Below are positions 28,530 through 37,741 of a DNA stretch of 64,000 bases, in pieces. The stretch covers positions 49,365 to 113,364 of the forward strand of contig JAGXAM010000012.1 of NCBI GenBank assembly GCA_019075905.1. The letters run 5' to 3'. Every line of letters starts with the position of its first letter. The first letter of the stretch is position 1. The notes beneath the pieces are model-generated. The model saw only the letters and a program-made list of their open reading frames with translations. It was not told where the DNA came from and did no database searches. The DNA is from Hyphomicrobiales bacterium (lineage in GTDB: Bacteria; Pseudomonadota; Alphaproteobacteria; Rhizobiales; Beijerinckiaceae). Position numbers and translations under genes: made by a program.

Positions 28530-30376
28530 AAACCCTCCGCCTGACCGCCGCGCAAGCCCTTGTGCGCTATCTTGCCGCCCAGAAAACCGTGATTGACGGC
28601 GCGGTAGCGCCGCTGTTTGCCGGGTGCTGGGCGATTTTCGGCCATGGCAATGTCGCCGGCCTCGGCGAGGCCCTGCACGCGGCCGGCGAGGCGCTGCCGA
28701 CCTTTCGCGCCCATAATGAGCAGGCCATGGCCCATAGCGCCGTCGCCTATGCCAAGACCATGCGGCGACGCCAGATGATGGTGGCGACGACCTCGATCGG
28801 GCCGGGCGCGACCAATATGGTCACTGCCGCCGCCATGGCGCATGTCAACCGCTTGCCGGTGCTGCTGGTGCCGGGCGATGTGTTTGCGAACCGCTTTCCC
28901 GATCCGGTGTTGCAGCAGGTCGAGGCTTTCAGCGATGGCACAGTTTCGGCCAATGATTGTTTCCGGCCGGTGTCGCGCTATTTCGACCGCATTTCGCGGC
29001 CCGAGCAACTGCTGGCGATGCTGCCGCGTGCGCTCGGCGTCCTGACCGATCCGGCGCAATGCGGGCCGGTGACGCTGGCCTTCTGTCAGGATACGCAGGC
29101 CGAAGCCTATGATTATCCGGTCGGCTTTTTTGCCGAAAAGCTGCACCATATCCGTCGCAGCCCGCCGGATGCGCATGAACTGGCCGAAGCCATCAAACTC
29201 ATCAAAGACGCGCGCAAGCCGGTGATCGTGGCTGGCGGCGGCGTGCTCTATTCGGGCTGCGAGCGCGAGCTTGCTGCCTTTGCGCAGGCGCGCGGCATTC
29301 CGGTGATGGAGACTCAGGCGGGCAAATCCTCGTTGCCGCATGACCACCCGATGAGTATGGGCGCGATCGGCGTGACCGGCACCGGCGCCGCCAATGAAAT
29401 GGCGGAGGCGTGTGATCTCATCATCGCCGTCGGCACCAGGCTGGCGGACTTCTCAACCGGCTCGTGGGGCCTGTTCAAAAACCCGAAATGCCGGCTTCTG
29501 ACGCTCAATGTTCAGGCGTTCGACAGCGCCAAGCATCAGGCCCTGCCGCTCATCGCCGATGCGCTGACGGGGCTGAAAGCGCTCGATGCCGGCTTGCGCC
29601 GCTACAAGGCCAGCGCCGCGTGGAGCGCCAGGGCGCAAGCCGCCAAAGCCGCCTGGTTCAGGGTCGCGGCGCGCTATACAAATGCCACCAATGCTGCGCC
29701 GCCGTCGGATTCGCAGGTGATCGGCGCGGTGCAGCGCCAGGCGCGGCCCTCCGACATCATTGTCGCGGCGGCGGGTGGCCTGCCGGGCGAATTGCACAAG
29801 CTGTGGCAGGCGCAGGACGCGCTCGGTTACCATCTCGAATATGGCTATTCGACCATGGGCTACGAGATCGCCGGGGCGCTGGGCGTCAAGCTGGCGGCGC
29901 CGCAGCGCGAGGTTTTCGTCATGATCGGCGACGGCTCGTATCTGATGATGAATTCGGAAATCGCCACATCGGTGATGCTGGGCATGAAGCTCATCATCGT
30001 GCTCAACGATAATGGCGGCTTTGGCTGCATCAACCGGCTGCAACAGGAGACCGGCGGCGCGCCGTTCAACAATTTGCTGGTGGATTCGCGCCAGGTGCAG
30101 GCCAATCGGATCGATTTTGCCCGCCATGCCGAAAGCCTCGGGGCGCTGGCGCTGACGGCGCGCAGCATTGCCGATCTGGAACAGGCGCTGAAACAGGCGC
30201 GCGCGGCGGCGCGCACCGTGGTGATCGTCACCGCCACCGATGCTGCCGCGTCCACCGATGCCGGCGGGCATTGGTGGGATGTCGCGGTGCCGGAGGTTTC
30301 CGTCCGCGAAAGCGTGCGGCGATCGCGCAAGGCCTATCAGGACAAGAAGGCGCAGCGCGCCCGCCTTGGTAAATAG
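28526..30376 (+). CDS. iolD: 3D-(3,5/4)-trihydroxycyclohexane-1,2-dione hydrolase
   Basis: A 616-residue thiamine-diphosphate enzyme that opens the ring of trihydroxycyclohexanedione. The N-terminal domain has the activating Glu in TFRAHNEQAMAHSAVAYAK (about residue 65). The central domain has KPVIVAGGGVLYSG, and the ThDP motif GDGSYLMMNSEIATSV with NDNGGFGC is C-terminal. The long specific block IFGHGNVAGLGEAL is typical. ATG 28526 overlaps the iolC stop. Confidence 0.93.
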   Translation: MKTLRLTAAQALVRYLAAQKTVIDGAVAPLFAGCWAIFGHGNVAGLGEALHAAGEALPTFRAHNEQAMAHSAVAYAKTMRRRQMMVATTSIGPGATNMVTAAAMAHVNRLPVLLVPGDVFANRFPDPVLQQVEAFSDGTVSANDCFRPVSRYFDRISRPEQLLAMLPRALGVLTDPAQCGPVTLAFCQDTQAEAYDYPVGFFAEKLHHIRRSPPDAHELAEAIKLIKDARKPVIVAGGGVLYSGCERELAAFAQARGIPVMETQAGKSSLPHDHPMSMGAIGVTGTGAANEMAEACDLIIAVGTRLADFSTGSWGLFKNPKCRLLTLNVQAFDSAKHQALPLIADALTGLKALDAGLRRYKASAAWSARAQAAKAAWFRVAARYTNATNAAPPSDSQVIGAVQRQARPSDIIVAAAGGLPGELHKLWQAQDALGYHLEYGYSTMGYEIAGALGVKLAAPQREVFVMIGDGSYLMMNSEIATSVMLGMKLIIVLNDNGGFGCINRLQQETGGAPFNNLLVDSRQVQANRIDFARHAESLGALALTARSIADLEQALKQARAAARTVVIVTATDAAASTDAGGHWWDVAVPEVSVRESVRRSRKAYQDKKAQRARLGK

Positions 30377-30403
30377 TTCTACCTCAACGACAGGATGAAG
30401 AAA

Positions 30404-31303
30404 ATGGCCGTTAGAATTGGCGCCAACCCGATTGGCTGGTCGAATGATGATCTGCAGGAGATCGGTGGCGACACCTCGCTCGAAACTTGCCTTGCCGAGG
30501 CCAGGGAGGTTGGCTTTCAGGGCATGGAGCTCGGCCACAAGTTTCCGCGTGACCCTGCGACCTTGCTGGCGACGCTCAAGCCCTATGACATGGCGGTGGT
30601 TGGCAACTGGTATTCCTGCGAATTGCTGAAGCGCAGTGCCGATGAAGAAATCGCCGCCATGCAGGAGCATCTGCAGCTGATGAAGGCGACCAGCGTCAAG
30701 GTGTTCATCATTGCCGAAACCTCGAATGCCATTCACGGCCAGCGCAATAAGCCGCTGTCGCGCACGCCGCGGCTCTCCAATGGCGAATGGACGGCGTTTG
30801 GCAAGGCCATGACCAATGTGGCCGAAGCGGTGCGGGCGGCTGGCCTGCAGCTTTCCTACCATCATCACATGGGCACCGTGGTGCAGACCAGAGAGGATAT
30901 TGCCCGCTTCATGGACGCGACCGGCGAGGCGGTGCACCTGTTGCTCGACACCGGCCATGCCACCTGGGGTGGCAGCGATCCGGCCGAACTCGCCCGCACG
31001 TACCGCAACCGCATCAGCCATGTGCATTGCAAGGACGTGCGTGCCGACAAGATGGCGCAGGCGCAGCGCGAGGACTGGAGCTTCCTCGATGCCATCCTAG
31101 GCAAGGGCGAGGAGCTTGGCGTCTATACCGTGCCCGGCGATGGCATGGTCGATTATGATGCCGTGTTCGCCGCCCTCAAGGGCTATGATGGCTGGGTGGT
31201 GGTCGAGGCCGAACAGGACCCGAAAAAGGCCCCGGCCTTGCCCTATGCCAAAAAGGGCATGGCCCACCTCAAGGCAGCGCTTGGCCGGGCGGGGTTGGTG
31301 TGA
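30404..31303 (+). CDS. iolE: Myo-inosose-2 dehydratase
   Basis: Dehydrates scyllo-inosose to the dione used by IolD. The 299-residue TIM-barrel protein of the AP endonuclease 2-like family begins VRIGANPIGWSNDDLQEIGGD, and conserved metal-site stretches are ELGHKFPRD, LSYHHHMGTVV, LLDTGHATW and HCKDVR. AGGA sits about 8 bases before ATG 30404, whereas at ATG 30395 it would be too close, so I chose the later start. iolA and iolB are not in the window, so the pathway is completed elsewhere. Confidence 0.92.
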   Translation: MAVRIGANPIGWSNDDLQEIGGDTSLETCLAEAREVGFQGMELGHKFPRDPATLLATLKPYDMAVVGNWYSCELLKRSADEEIAAMQEHLQLMKATSVKVFIIAETSNAIHGQRNKPLSRTPRLSNGEWTAFGKAMTNVAEAVRAAGLQLSYHHHMGTVVQTREDIARFMDATGEAVHLLLDTGHATWGGSDPAELARTYRNRISHVHCKDVRADKMAQAQREDWSFLDAILGKGEELGVYTVPGDGMVDYDAVFAALKGYDGWVVVEAEQDPKKAPALPYAKKGMAHLKAALGRAGLV

Positions 31304-31375
31304 GGGCCGGGCGGCGGGCAAGCCCACGCCTCAACCGCGCCGGTCCGTCAGGGCCGTGAAACTGCAAGGATCAGG

Positions 31376-31732
31376 TCAGATCGAGCCGCGGGCCCTGGCG
31401 AAGGCAAAAACGGGCAGAAGAATCGGCGATTTTCTGCCATTGTCGCCGTCCACCTTGTCGTCCACCTGCAAAAGCATCACTGCGGTGGCACAGACGACGC
31501 CACCAAAGGTGGAGCCGAAGCCGACGAACAGCGCAAACAGGGGCAGCCACATCGGTGTCGCGTTCAAGATCAGCTCGCGCAGCCCCGCAACATTGCTGGC
31601 GACGAACAATCCGGCCATGGCGAAGCCGAAAAGGGCGCCAAGACCCCAATTACAGAGCATCAGGCGCACCAGACGCCGGGCGCGAAATGTGCGGGCTTGC
31701 GCTGCCGGGATCATGAGTTGAGCCTTTGCCAA
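31376..31732 (-). CDS. Hypothetical membrane protein
   Basis: A 118-residue protein I do not recognise. After a basic N-terminus (TFRARRLVRLML) it has two hydrophobic segments, about residues 28-50 (WGLGALFGFAMAGLFVASNV) and 62-88 (LPLFALFVGFGSTFGGVVCAT), then a charged tail. The start could be 31732 or the internal ATG at 31714. It is 72 bases from the convergent iolE end and 115 from coaA. Rhizobial genomes often carry a similar short two-helix protein, but no function is known to me. Confidence 0.6.
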   Translation of the reverse strand: MAKAQLMIPAAQARTFRARRLVRLMLCNWGLGALFGFAMAGLFVASNVAGLRELILNATPMWLPLFALFVGFGSTFGGVVCATAVMLLQVDDKVDGDNGRKSPILLPVFAFARARGSI

Positions 31733-31847
31733 TCCTGCACCGCCGCCATGGCCGATACACGATCACGTGGCACTTCGAATGTAGCGGGGCCGCTAAAATT
31801 TGCAAATGGCGCGTTGTCGCAGCCGGTTGGGGGTGCGGGGTTGCCCC

Positions 31848-32813
31848 CTAAAGCTTCCTCAGTGCCACTTCCTCGATGCGGTGCTCGCCGCCCTTGGTGA
31901 GCACCAGGCTGGCCCTGGCGCGGGTCGGCTGGATGTTTTCATGCAGGTTGCGCAGGTTGATTCTGGTCCAAATATCGCGCGCCATCTTGACGGCGGCCTC
32001 GTCAGTCAGATCGGCGAATTTGCGAAAGAACGAGCGCTCGTCGCGGAACGCGGTCTGGCGCAGGCGCATGAAGCGGGCGACATACCAGTTTTCGAGATCG
32101 GCCTCATCGGCATGCAGATAGACTGAAAAGTCGAAATAATCAGAAACAAAGGGCAATTCCTCGCCATAGCGGCGGATGCGGTTGGGCAGCAGCACATTGA
32201 GGCCCTCGACGATCAGAATGTCGGGCCGGTCAACCACGACATGCTCGCCCGGCACCACATCATAGACGAGGTGGGAATAGACCGGGGCCTTGACCTCGTG
32301 GCGCCCGGCCTTGACGTCGGAGAGGAAGCGCAGCAGCGCCGCGCCGTCATAGCTTTCGGGAAAGCCCTTGCGCTCCATCAGCCCTTCACGTTCCAGCACG
32401 GCGTTGGGGTGCAGGAAGCCGTCGGTGGTCACCAGATCGACCTTGGGCGTGTTCGGCCAGCGCGACAACAGCGCCCGCAACACACGGGCGGTGGTGGATT
32501 TGCCGACCGCGACCGACCCGGCGACGCCGATGATATAGGGCATTTTGCCGTCTTCGGCGCCGAGAAACCGCTGCGTGGCGCGAAACAGGCCCTGCGTCGC
32601 CGCCACATAAAGCGCCAGCAGGCGCGACAGCGGCAGGTAAATCGCCACGACTTCCTCGATGGAAATCGGATCATTGGCCGATTGCAGGCGCTTCAGATCC
32701 TCAAGGGTCAGGGTCAGCGGCGTATCGGCACGCAGCGCCGCCCATTCATCGCGGCTGAAGCGCCGGTAGGGCGACAGAAGATCTTCGTTCAGCGGCACCG
32801 CGGGGCTGCTCAC
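31848..32813 (-). CDS. coaA: Pantothenate kinase, type I
   Basis: First and controlling step of coenzyme A synthesis. The 321-residue type I kinase shows the P-loop [15 protein letters not shown] (about residues 98-112), the [26 protein letters not shown] substrate region (split by position), and the late [19 protein letters not shown]. It is the last gene of the histidine operon, and its start overlaps hisE as ATGA, a typical Hyphomicrobiales arrangement. Confidence 0.95.
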   Translation of the reverse strand: MSSPAVPLNEDLLSPYRRFSRDEWAALRADTPLTLTLEDLKRLQSANDPISIEEVVAIYLPLSRLLALYVAATQGLFRATQRFLGAEDGKMPYIIGVAGSVAVGKSTTARVLRALLSRWPNTPKVDLVTTDGFLHPNAVLEREGLMERKGFPESYDGAALLRFLSDVKAGRHEVKAPVYSHLVYDVVPGEHVVVDRPDILIVEGLNVLLPNRIRRYGEELPFVSDYFDFSVYLHADEADLENWYVARFMRLRQTAFRDERSFFRKFADLTDEAAVKMARDIWTRINLRNLHENIQPTRARASLVLTKGGEHRIEEVALRKL

Positions 32814-33148
32814 GGACGGGCCGCAGGCTTGGAGCGCCCGGCCTTCTCCTGCAGGCCCGACTGGCCGGTGCGGCGGCTCAATTCGTCCATGACATCACTC
32901 AAGGATACATTGCCAGCGTGCAGCACCACCAGCAGATGGTAGAGCACATCGGCACTTTCCAGCGTTATCGCCTTTTTGTCACGCTCGACGGCGGCAATCA
33001 CCAGTTCGGTCGCCTCTTCGGCAAACTTGCGGGCGCATTTGGTGAGGCCGGCATCGAGCAGGCTGCGCGTGTAGGACGTATCGGCGACGGCATTCTGCCG
33101 CGAGGCGATCAGCGCCGCCAGATCCGGCAAGGTAAAGGCCTGTGTCAC
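32810..33148 (-). CDS. hisE: Phosphoribosyl-ATP pyrophosphohydrolase
   Basis: Second step of histidine synthesis, 112 residues, all-alpha MazG-like fold. Visible conserved parts are [26 protein letters not shown] and [17 protein letters not shown], whose Glu and Asp residues bind magnesium. The start overlaps hisF by 4 bases and the end overlaps coaA by 4. Confidence 0.95.
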   Translation of the reverse strand: MTQAFTLPDLAALIASRQNAVADTSYTRSLLDAGLTKCARKFAEEATELVIAAVERDKKAITLESADVLYHLLVVLHAGNVSLSDVMDELSRRTGQSGLQEKAGRSKPAARP

Positions 33149-33918
33149 GCCGCATCTCCGTCCATACGCACCGCAAGCCCGGCATTTTGCATGGCTTGCT
33201 TGGCTTGATGAATTGAAAAAGTGCCAAAATGAAAAATCGAGGCGGCGAGCACGGCACTGGCATGGCCGTCGCGAATACCCTCGACCATGTGTTGCAGCGT
33301 GCCGACGCCGCCGGAGGCGACCACAGGGATGGTCACGGCATCGGCAATGGCGCGGGTGAGTTCGAGATCAAAGCCGGATTTGGTGCCGTCGCGATCCATC
33401 GAGGTCAGCAGGATTTCACCAGCCCCGAGACTGGTGACCTCGCGGGCATAGGCGACGGCATCGAGGCCGGTGGGGCGGCGCCCGCCATGAGTGAAAATCT
33501 CCCAGCGGCCGTCGCCGACCTTTTTGGCGTCAATGGCAACGACGATACATTGCGAGCCGAATTTTTCGGCAGCACGGCGCACCAGATCGCGATCATGCAC
33601 GGCGGCGGTCATGATCGAGGTCTTGTCGGCACCGGCCAGCAGCAGCGCCAGAATATCATCGAGCGAGCGCACGCCGCCGCCGACCGTGAGCGGCATGAAG
33701 CAGGCGGCAGCCGTGCGCCTGACGACGTCGAGCATGGTGCCGCGGCGTTCGTGGCTAGCGGTGATGTCGAGAAAACACAATTCATCGGCACCGGCAGCGT
33801 CATAGGCGAGGGCGCTTTCGACCGGGTCACCGGCGTCGACCAGATCGACAAAATTGACGCCCTTGACGACGCGGCCATCCTTGACATCGAGGCAGGGAAT
33901 GACGCGGGATTTAAGCAT
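33145..33918 (-). CDS. hisF: Imidazole glycerol phosphate synthase subunit HisF
   Basis: Cyclase half of the HisH-HisF synthase. The 257-residue barrel starts [21 protein letters not shown] with the catalytic Asp at residue 11; the second catalytic Asp is in [18 protein letters not shown]. Also visible are the phosphate-binding [11 protein letters not shown] and [13 protein letters not shown]. It overlaps hisA by 8 bases and hisE by 4. Confidence 0.97.
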   Translation of the reverse strand: MLKSRVIPCLDVKDGRVVKGVNFVDLVDAGDPVESALAYDAAGADELCFLDITASHERRGTMLDVVRRTAAACFMPLTVGGGVRSLDDILALLLAGADKTSIMTAAVHDRDLVRRAAEKFGSQCIVVAIDAKKVGDGRWEIFTHGGRRPTGLDAVAYAREVTSLGAGEILLTSMDRDGTKSGFDLELTRAIADAVTIPVVASGGVGTLQHMVEGIRDGHASAVLAASIFHFGTFSIHQAKQAMQNAGLAVRMDGDAA

Positions 33919-34666
33919 GTTGCGGGCCTCGGCTTCTCCGGATCAGGGCCAGGGCTTCGGCAGGATCGAGCCGGCCATCATAAAGCGCCCGGCCGGTGAT
34001 GGCCCCGGCGATGCGGGCGCAATCAGGCTGCAGCAGGCGCTTGACGTCATCGAGCGAGGCCAGCCCGCCCGAAGCTATCACCGGGATGGTGATGGCGGCG
34101 GCAAGCTCCAGCGTGGCCTCGATATTGAGGCCCTTGAGCACGCCATCGCGGGCAATATCGGTGTAGATGATGGCGGCGACACCGGCATCCTCAAAACGCT
34201 TGCCAAGTTCGCTGGCGGTGGTTTGCGAGGTGCGGGCCCAGCCTTCGACCGCAACCAGTCCGTCGCGGGCATCAATGCCGACGGCGATGCGGCCGGGATG
34301 CAGGCGTGCTGCCTCACGCACCAGATCAGGATCGCGCAGCGCCGCCGTGCCGATGATGACGCGGGCGACGCCCCTGGCGAGCCAGCCCTCGATGGTGCGC
34401 ATGGAGCGGATGCCGCCGCCCAGTTGCACCGGCATCCTGCCGGTTTGCAGGATGCGCTCGACCGCGGCGGCATTCTGCGGCGCGCCGGCGAAGGCGCCGT
34501 CGAGATCGACGACATGCAGCATTTCAAAGCCCTGATCGGCAAAGGCCTCGGCCTGGGCGGCAGGGTCATCATTGAAGACGGTGGCCTGCGCCATATCGCC
34601 ATGGATCAGGCGCACGCATTGGCCGGCTTTGAGATCAATGGCGGGGTAGAGGATCAAGGCGACCAC
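33911..34666 (-). CDS. hisA: Phosphoribosylformimino-5-aminoimidazole carboxamide ribotide isomerase
   Basis: Fourth step of histidine synthesis. The 251-residue barrel begins [20 protein letters not shown], with the catalytic Asp in PAIDLK; the second is in [29 protein letters not shown] is the phosphate loop. Its start is 13 bases inside hisH, so the two are probably coupled. Confidence 0.97.
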   Translation of the reverse strand: MVALILYPAIDLKAGQCVRLIHGDMAQATVFNDDPAAQAEAFADQGFEMLHVVDLDGAFAGAPQNAAAVERILQTGRMPVQLGGGIRSMRTIEGWLARGVARVIIGTAALRDPDLVREAARLHPGRIAVGIDARDGLVAVEGWARTSQTTASELGKRFEDAGVAAIIYTDIARDGVLKGLNIEATLELAAAITIPVIASGGLASLDDVKRLLQPDCARIAGAITGRALYDGRLDPAEALALIRRSRGPQHA

Positions 34667-35301
34667 CTCAGGAAATTGGCTATCAGACCGAGGCCGAGCT
34701 TCTGGCTCTTTTCGGGGTGAAACTGCGTCCCGGCAATATTGTCACGCGCGACCATGGCGGTCAGGGCGGAGCCATAATCGGTGGTGGCGATGACATCCTG
34801 GCCATGGCGGGCGGCGAGCTGATAGGAATGCACGAAATAGGCGTGCAGGCCGGCGGGGCCGGTGGTGATGCCGTCCAGCAATTTGTGCGGCCGGGCGTTC
34901 AGCGTGTTCCAGCCCATATGCGGGATTTTCAGGCGCGGATCGTCCGGCGTTATCACTACGACATCGCCGTCAATCCAGCCGAGGCCCGGTGTGGTGACAT
35001 GCTCAAGGCCGCGCGTTGCCATCAATTGCATGCCCACGCAGATGCCAAGAAACGGCCGGCCACCGGCCATGACGGTTTCGTTGAGGACGTCAACAAGGCC
35101 CGGCACGGCATCGAGCCCGCGACGGCAATCGGCAAAAGCGCCGACCCCCGGCAGGACGATGCGGTCAGCCTTGCGCACGACATCGGGATCGGCGCTCACC
35201 GCAATGGTGGCGCTGATAGCATTGTCGCGGGCGGCGCGCTCAAAGGCCTTGGCAGCCGAGTGAAGATTGCCCGAGCCATAATCGATGATGGCGACCTTCA
35301 C
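34654..35301 (-). CDS. hisH: Imidazole glycerol phosphate synthase subunit HisH
   Basis: Glutaminase half of the HisH-HisF synthase, 215 residues. The class I amidotransferase triad is visible: the nucleophile Cys in [12 protein letters not shown], and the His/Glu pair in [13 protein letters not shown]. The N-terminus [13 protein letters not shown] is typical. Its start overlaps the stop of the DUF2628 gene as ATGA. Confidence 0.97.
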   Translation of the reverse strand: MKVAIIDYGSGNLHSAAKAFERAARDNAISATIAVSADPDVVRKADRIVLPGVGAFADCRRGLDAVPGLVDVLNETVMAGGRPFLGICVGMQLMATRGLEHVTTPGLGWIDGDVVVITPDDPRLKIPHMGWNTLNARPHKLLDGITTGPAGLHAYFVHSYQLAARHGQDVIATTDYGSALTAMVARDNIAGTQFHPEKSQKLGLGLIANFLRWSP

Positions 35302-35702
35302 GGTTGCGGTTCCTGCCGTTGGGCCTGCGGCGGCGCAGCGAAATAGCGCTGTTCGGCCTCATCGCGGCTGGCGCCGGCCACGACGCTGGTCAGGGGCCTT
35401 TCCCCGCGCTCCAGCCGGGCCTCGATCATCGACGCGCCCTCAAAGCCGCAATAAAGCGATATCAGCAGGTTGATGAGCAATGCGGTGCCAGGGTTGAGGC
35501 CATAAAGCCGCACGGCCAGCGCCAGGCCGAGCGAGGCCAGCAGCCACAGGGCAAATTCCAGCCACAGCCGCTGCGCCAGGAGCCAGAGCGGCGTAAAAAA
35601 CAGCGCCAGCCAGCGAAAGCCATCTTTCACGAAGATGGTGTTCATGGCGCGTTCGGCCGGGCTTGCCGCCGTGGCCGGTTCATGCACAAAAAATATGCTC
35701 AT
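35298..35702 (-). CDS. DUF2628 membrane protein in the histidine operon
   Basis: A 134-residue protein with [10 protein letters not shown] at its start (residues 1-10), the conserved [24 protein letters not shown] block, and two or three hydrophobic helices, then a Gln/Pro-rich tail. It lies between hisB and hisH, a position shared by many Hyphomicrobiales. Its function is unknown; it overlaps hisH by 4 bases, so it is co-expressed. The ATG at 35702 fits; the frame continues upstream into hisB. Confidence 0.8.
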   Translation of the reverse strand: MSIFFVHEPATAASPAERAMNTIFVKDGFRWLALFFTPLWLLAQRLWLEFALWLLASLGLALAVRLYGLNPGTALLINLLISLYCGFEGASMIEARLERGERPLTSVVAGASRDEAEQRYFAAPPQAQRQEPQP

Positions 35703-35706
35703 GGCC

Positions 35707-36297
35707 TCACAGGCTGCCTTTGGTGGAGGGAATGCGACCGGCTTGCGCGCTGTCAATGGCGATGGCCTGACGCAGGGCTCGGGCCAGACCCTTGAAGCAG
35801 CTTTCGGCAATATGGTGATTGTTCAGGCCATAAAGCGTCTCGACATGCAGGGTGAGGCCGGCGTTGATGGCGAAGGCCTGAAAAAACTCGCGCACCAGTT
35901 CGGTGTCGAAAGCACCGATTTTCGGAGCGCTGAAAGCGGCTTTGAAGACAAGGAACGGCCGGCCGGAAAAATCCAGCGCGACGCGGGTCAATGTCTCATC
36001 CATCGGCAGATAGCAATGGGCATAGCGGGTGATACCGGCCATGTCGCCGAGCGCCTGACGCACCGCCTGGCCGAGCGCAATGCCGATATCCTCGGTGGTG
36101 TGGTGCATGTCGATGTGCAGGTCACCCTTGGCGGCAATCGTCAGGTCGATCATGCCGTGGCGGGCGACCTGATCCAGCATGTGGTCGAGAAAGCCGATGC
36201 CGCTGTCAATTGTGGCGGCGCCCGTGCCATCGAGGTTCACCGCCACCTTGATGGTGGTTTCCCGGGTCTGGCGTGAAATGCTTGCTTGGCGGGTCAT
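35707..36297 (-). CDS. hisB: Imidazoleglycerol-phosphate dehydratase
   Basis: Seventh step of histidine synthesis, monofunctional as in most bacteria, 196 residues. The metal-binding motifs are [48 protein letters not shown], with [15 protein letters not shown] between them. The ATG at 36297 begins [15 protein letters not shown], which fits the family; 20 codons of upstream frame are not needed. It leads the operon hisB to coaA. Confidence 0.95.
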   Translation of the reverse strand: MTRQASISRQTRETTIKVAVNLDGTGAATIDSGIGFLDHMLDQVARHGMIDLTIAAKGDLHIDMHHTTEDIGIALGQAVRQALGDMAGITRYAHCYLPMDETLTRVALDFSGRPFLVFKAAFSAPKIGAFDTELVREFFQAFAINAGLTLHVETLYGLNNHHIAESCFKGLARALRQAIAIDSAQAGRIPSTKGSL

Positions 36298-36369
36298 GGC
36301 CGGAAGGCTCGGAGTTGAAAGACGTTGAGAGGTCTCTCTAGCAAGGCGCGCCGGCAATTGCCACCCGCC

Positions 36370-37542
36370 TTAAAGCGGCAGGCCGACGTAATTTTCCGCC
36401 AGCGCCGTGCGGGCAGCGCGCGATTGTTCGAGAAAGCTGAATTCGGCCGCCTGCATCCGCTTCTCAAAGGCGCTGTAATGCTCAAACCTGTGCAGCAGCG
36501 AGGTCATCCACCAGGAAAAACGCTCCGCCTTCCAGATGCGGTCGAGGGCGCGGGCGGAATAATGCGCAAGGCCGGCGGGCGAGCGCTCGTTATAATGCTC
36601 GCGTAGCGCCTCGGCGAGATAAAAGGCATCGCCCATGGCGAGGTTCAGGCCCTTGGCGCCGGTTGGCGGCACGATATGGGCCGCATCACCGGCGAGGAAC
36701 AGATTGCCGAAGCGCAGCGGTTCCGCGACATAGGAGCGCAGTGGTGCCAGCGATTTCTCGATGGCCGGCCCGGCCACGACCCTGGCGGCTGCCGTCGGTT
36801 CGAGCCGGCGGCGCAATTCATCGAAAAACCGCGTGTCGGACCAGGACGCGACATCCTCGTCGATGGCGCACTGGATATAATAGCGGCTGCGGGTCATGGA
36901 GCGCATCGAGCACAGCGCAAAGCCGCGCTCGTGGCTGGCATAGATCAGTTCAGGATCGCATGGAGGCACGTCGGCGAGCACGCCGAGCCAGCCGAAAGGA
37001 TAGACGCGCTCGAATTCCTGCAAGGCTGCCTTCGGCACGCTGGCGCGCGAAATGCCGTGGAAGCCATCGCATCCGGCAATGAAATCACAGGCAATGCGCA
37101 GCGGCTTGCCGTTGTGGGTGCACGTGATCGAAGGCGTGGCCGATGCAAAATCATGCAGGGCGACATCATCGGCTTCATAGAACGTGGTCAGGCCGGCGGC
37201 GGCGCGCGCATCCATCAGGTCATGGGTGACTTCGGTCTGACCATAGACGGTAACCATCTTGCCGCCTGTCAGGCCCTCAAGGTCGATACGCAGGCCGCGA
37301 TGGGCAAAATTGATGGCAAAGCCGCTATGCGGCAGGCCCTCGGCCTTGAGCCGCTTGTCGAGCCCGAGCTGTTCAAGGATGCTGACGCTGCCTTGCTCCA
37401 GCACACCGGCACGAATGCGCCCGAGCACATAAGCGGCCGACTTGCGTTCGATGACCAGCGCTTCAATGCCGGCCTTGGCCAGCAGCGCGCCGAGAACCAA
37501 GCCACATGGGCCCGCCCCGATAATCGCGACCTGAGTGCGCAA
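36370..37542 (-). CDS. pobA: 4-hydroxybenzoate 3-monooxygenase
   Basis: FAD enzyme that hydroxylates 4-hydroxybenzoate to protocatechuate, the entry to the beta-ketoadipate route. Using the TTG at 37542 gives 390 residues, the family length (about 390), beginning RTQVAIIGAGPCGL. AGGGAGGGG precedes the TTG. The FAD loop GAGPCG, the RAGVLEQGS motif, DGFHG and the second FAD site LAGDAAHIVPPTGAKGLNLA are present. An in-frame ATG at 37602 would add an unrelated 20 residues. pcaGH and the PobR regulator are not here. Confidence 0.92.
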   Translation of the reverse strand: MRTQVAIIGAGPCGLVLGALLAKAGIEALVIERKSAAYVLGRIRAGVLEQGSVSILEQLGLDKRLKAEGLPHSGFAINFAHRGLRIDLEGLTGGKMVTVYGQTEVTHDLMDARAAAGLTTFYEADDVALHDFASATPSITCTHNGKPLRIACDFIAGCDGFHGISRASVPKAALQEFERVYPFGWLGVLADVPPCDPELIYASHERGFALCSMRSMTRSRYYIQCAIDEDVASWSDTRFFDELRRRLEPTAAARVVAGPAIEKSLAPLRSYVAEPLRFGNLFLAGDAAHIVPPTGAKGLNLAMGDAFYLAEALREHYNERSPAGLAHYSARALDRIWKAERFSWWMTSLLHRFEHYSAFEKRMQAAEFSFLEQSRAARTALAENYVGLPL

Positions 37543-37741
37543 CACCAACCCCTCCCTCGGGCAAACATATGCGGCGCCCGTCCATGAGGGAACGGCACGC
37601 ACTTGGATGTTCGCAGAGCGAGCGCGGGTCTTGCGGGGCCCGGCCGCCGGCGCGGGTAACGGAACAGCAATCTATCTGCCGCACATAAATGGCTGAACAA
37701 TCCCGCTTTCCGCATGCTGGCGTGCGGCACCAAGGTTCCCG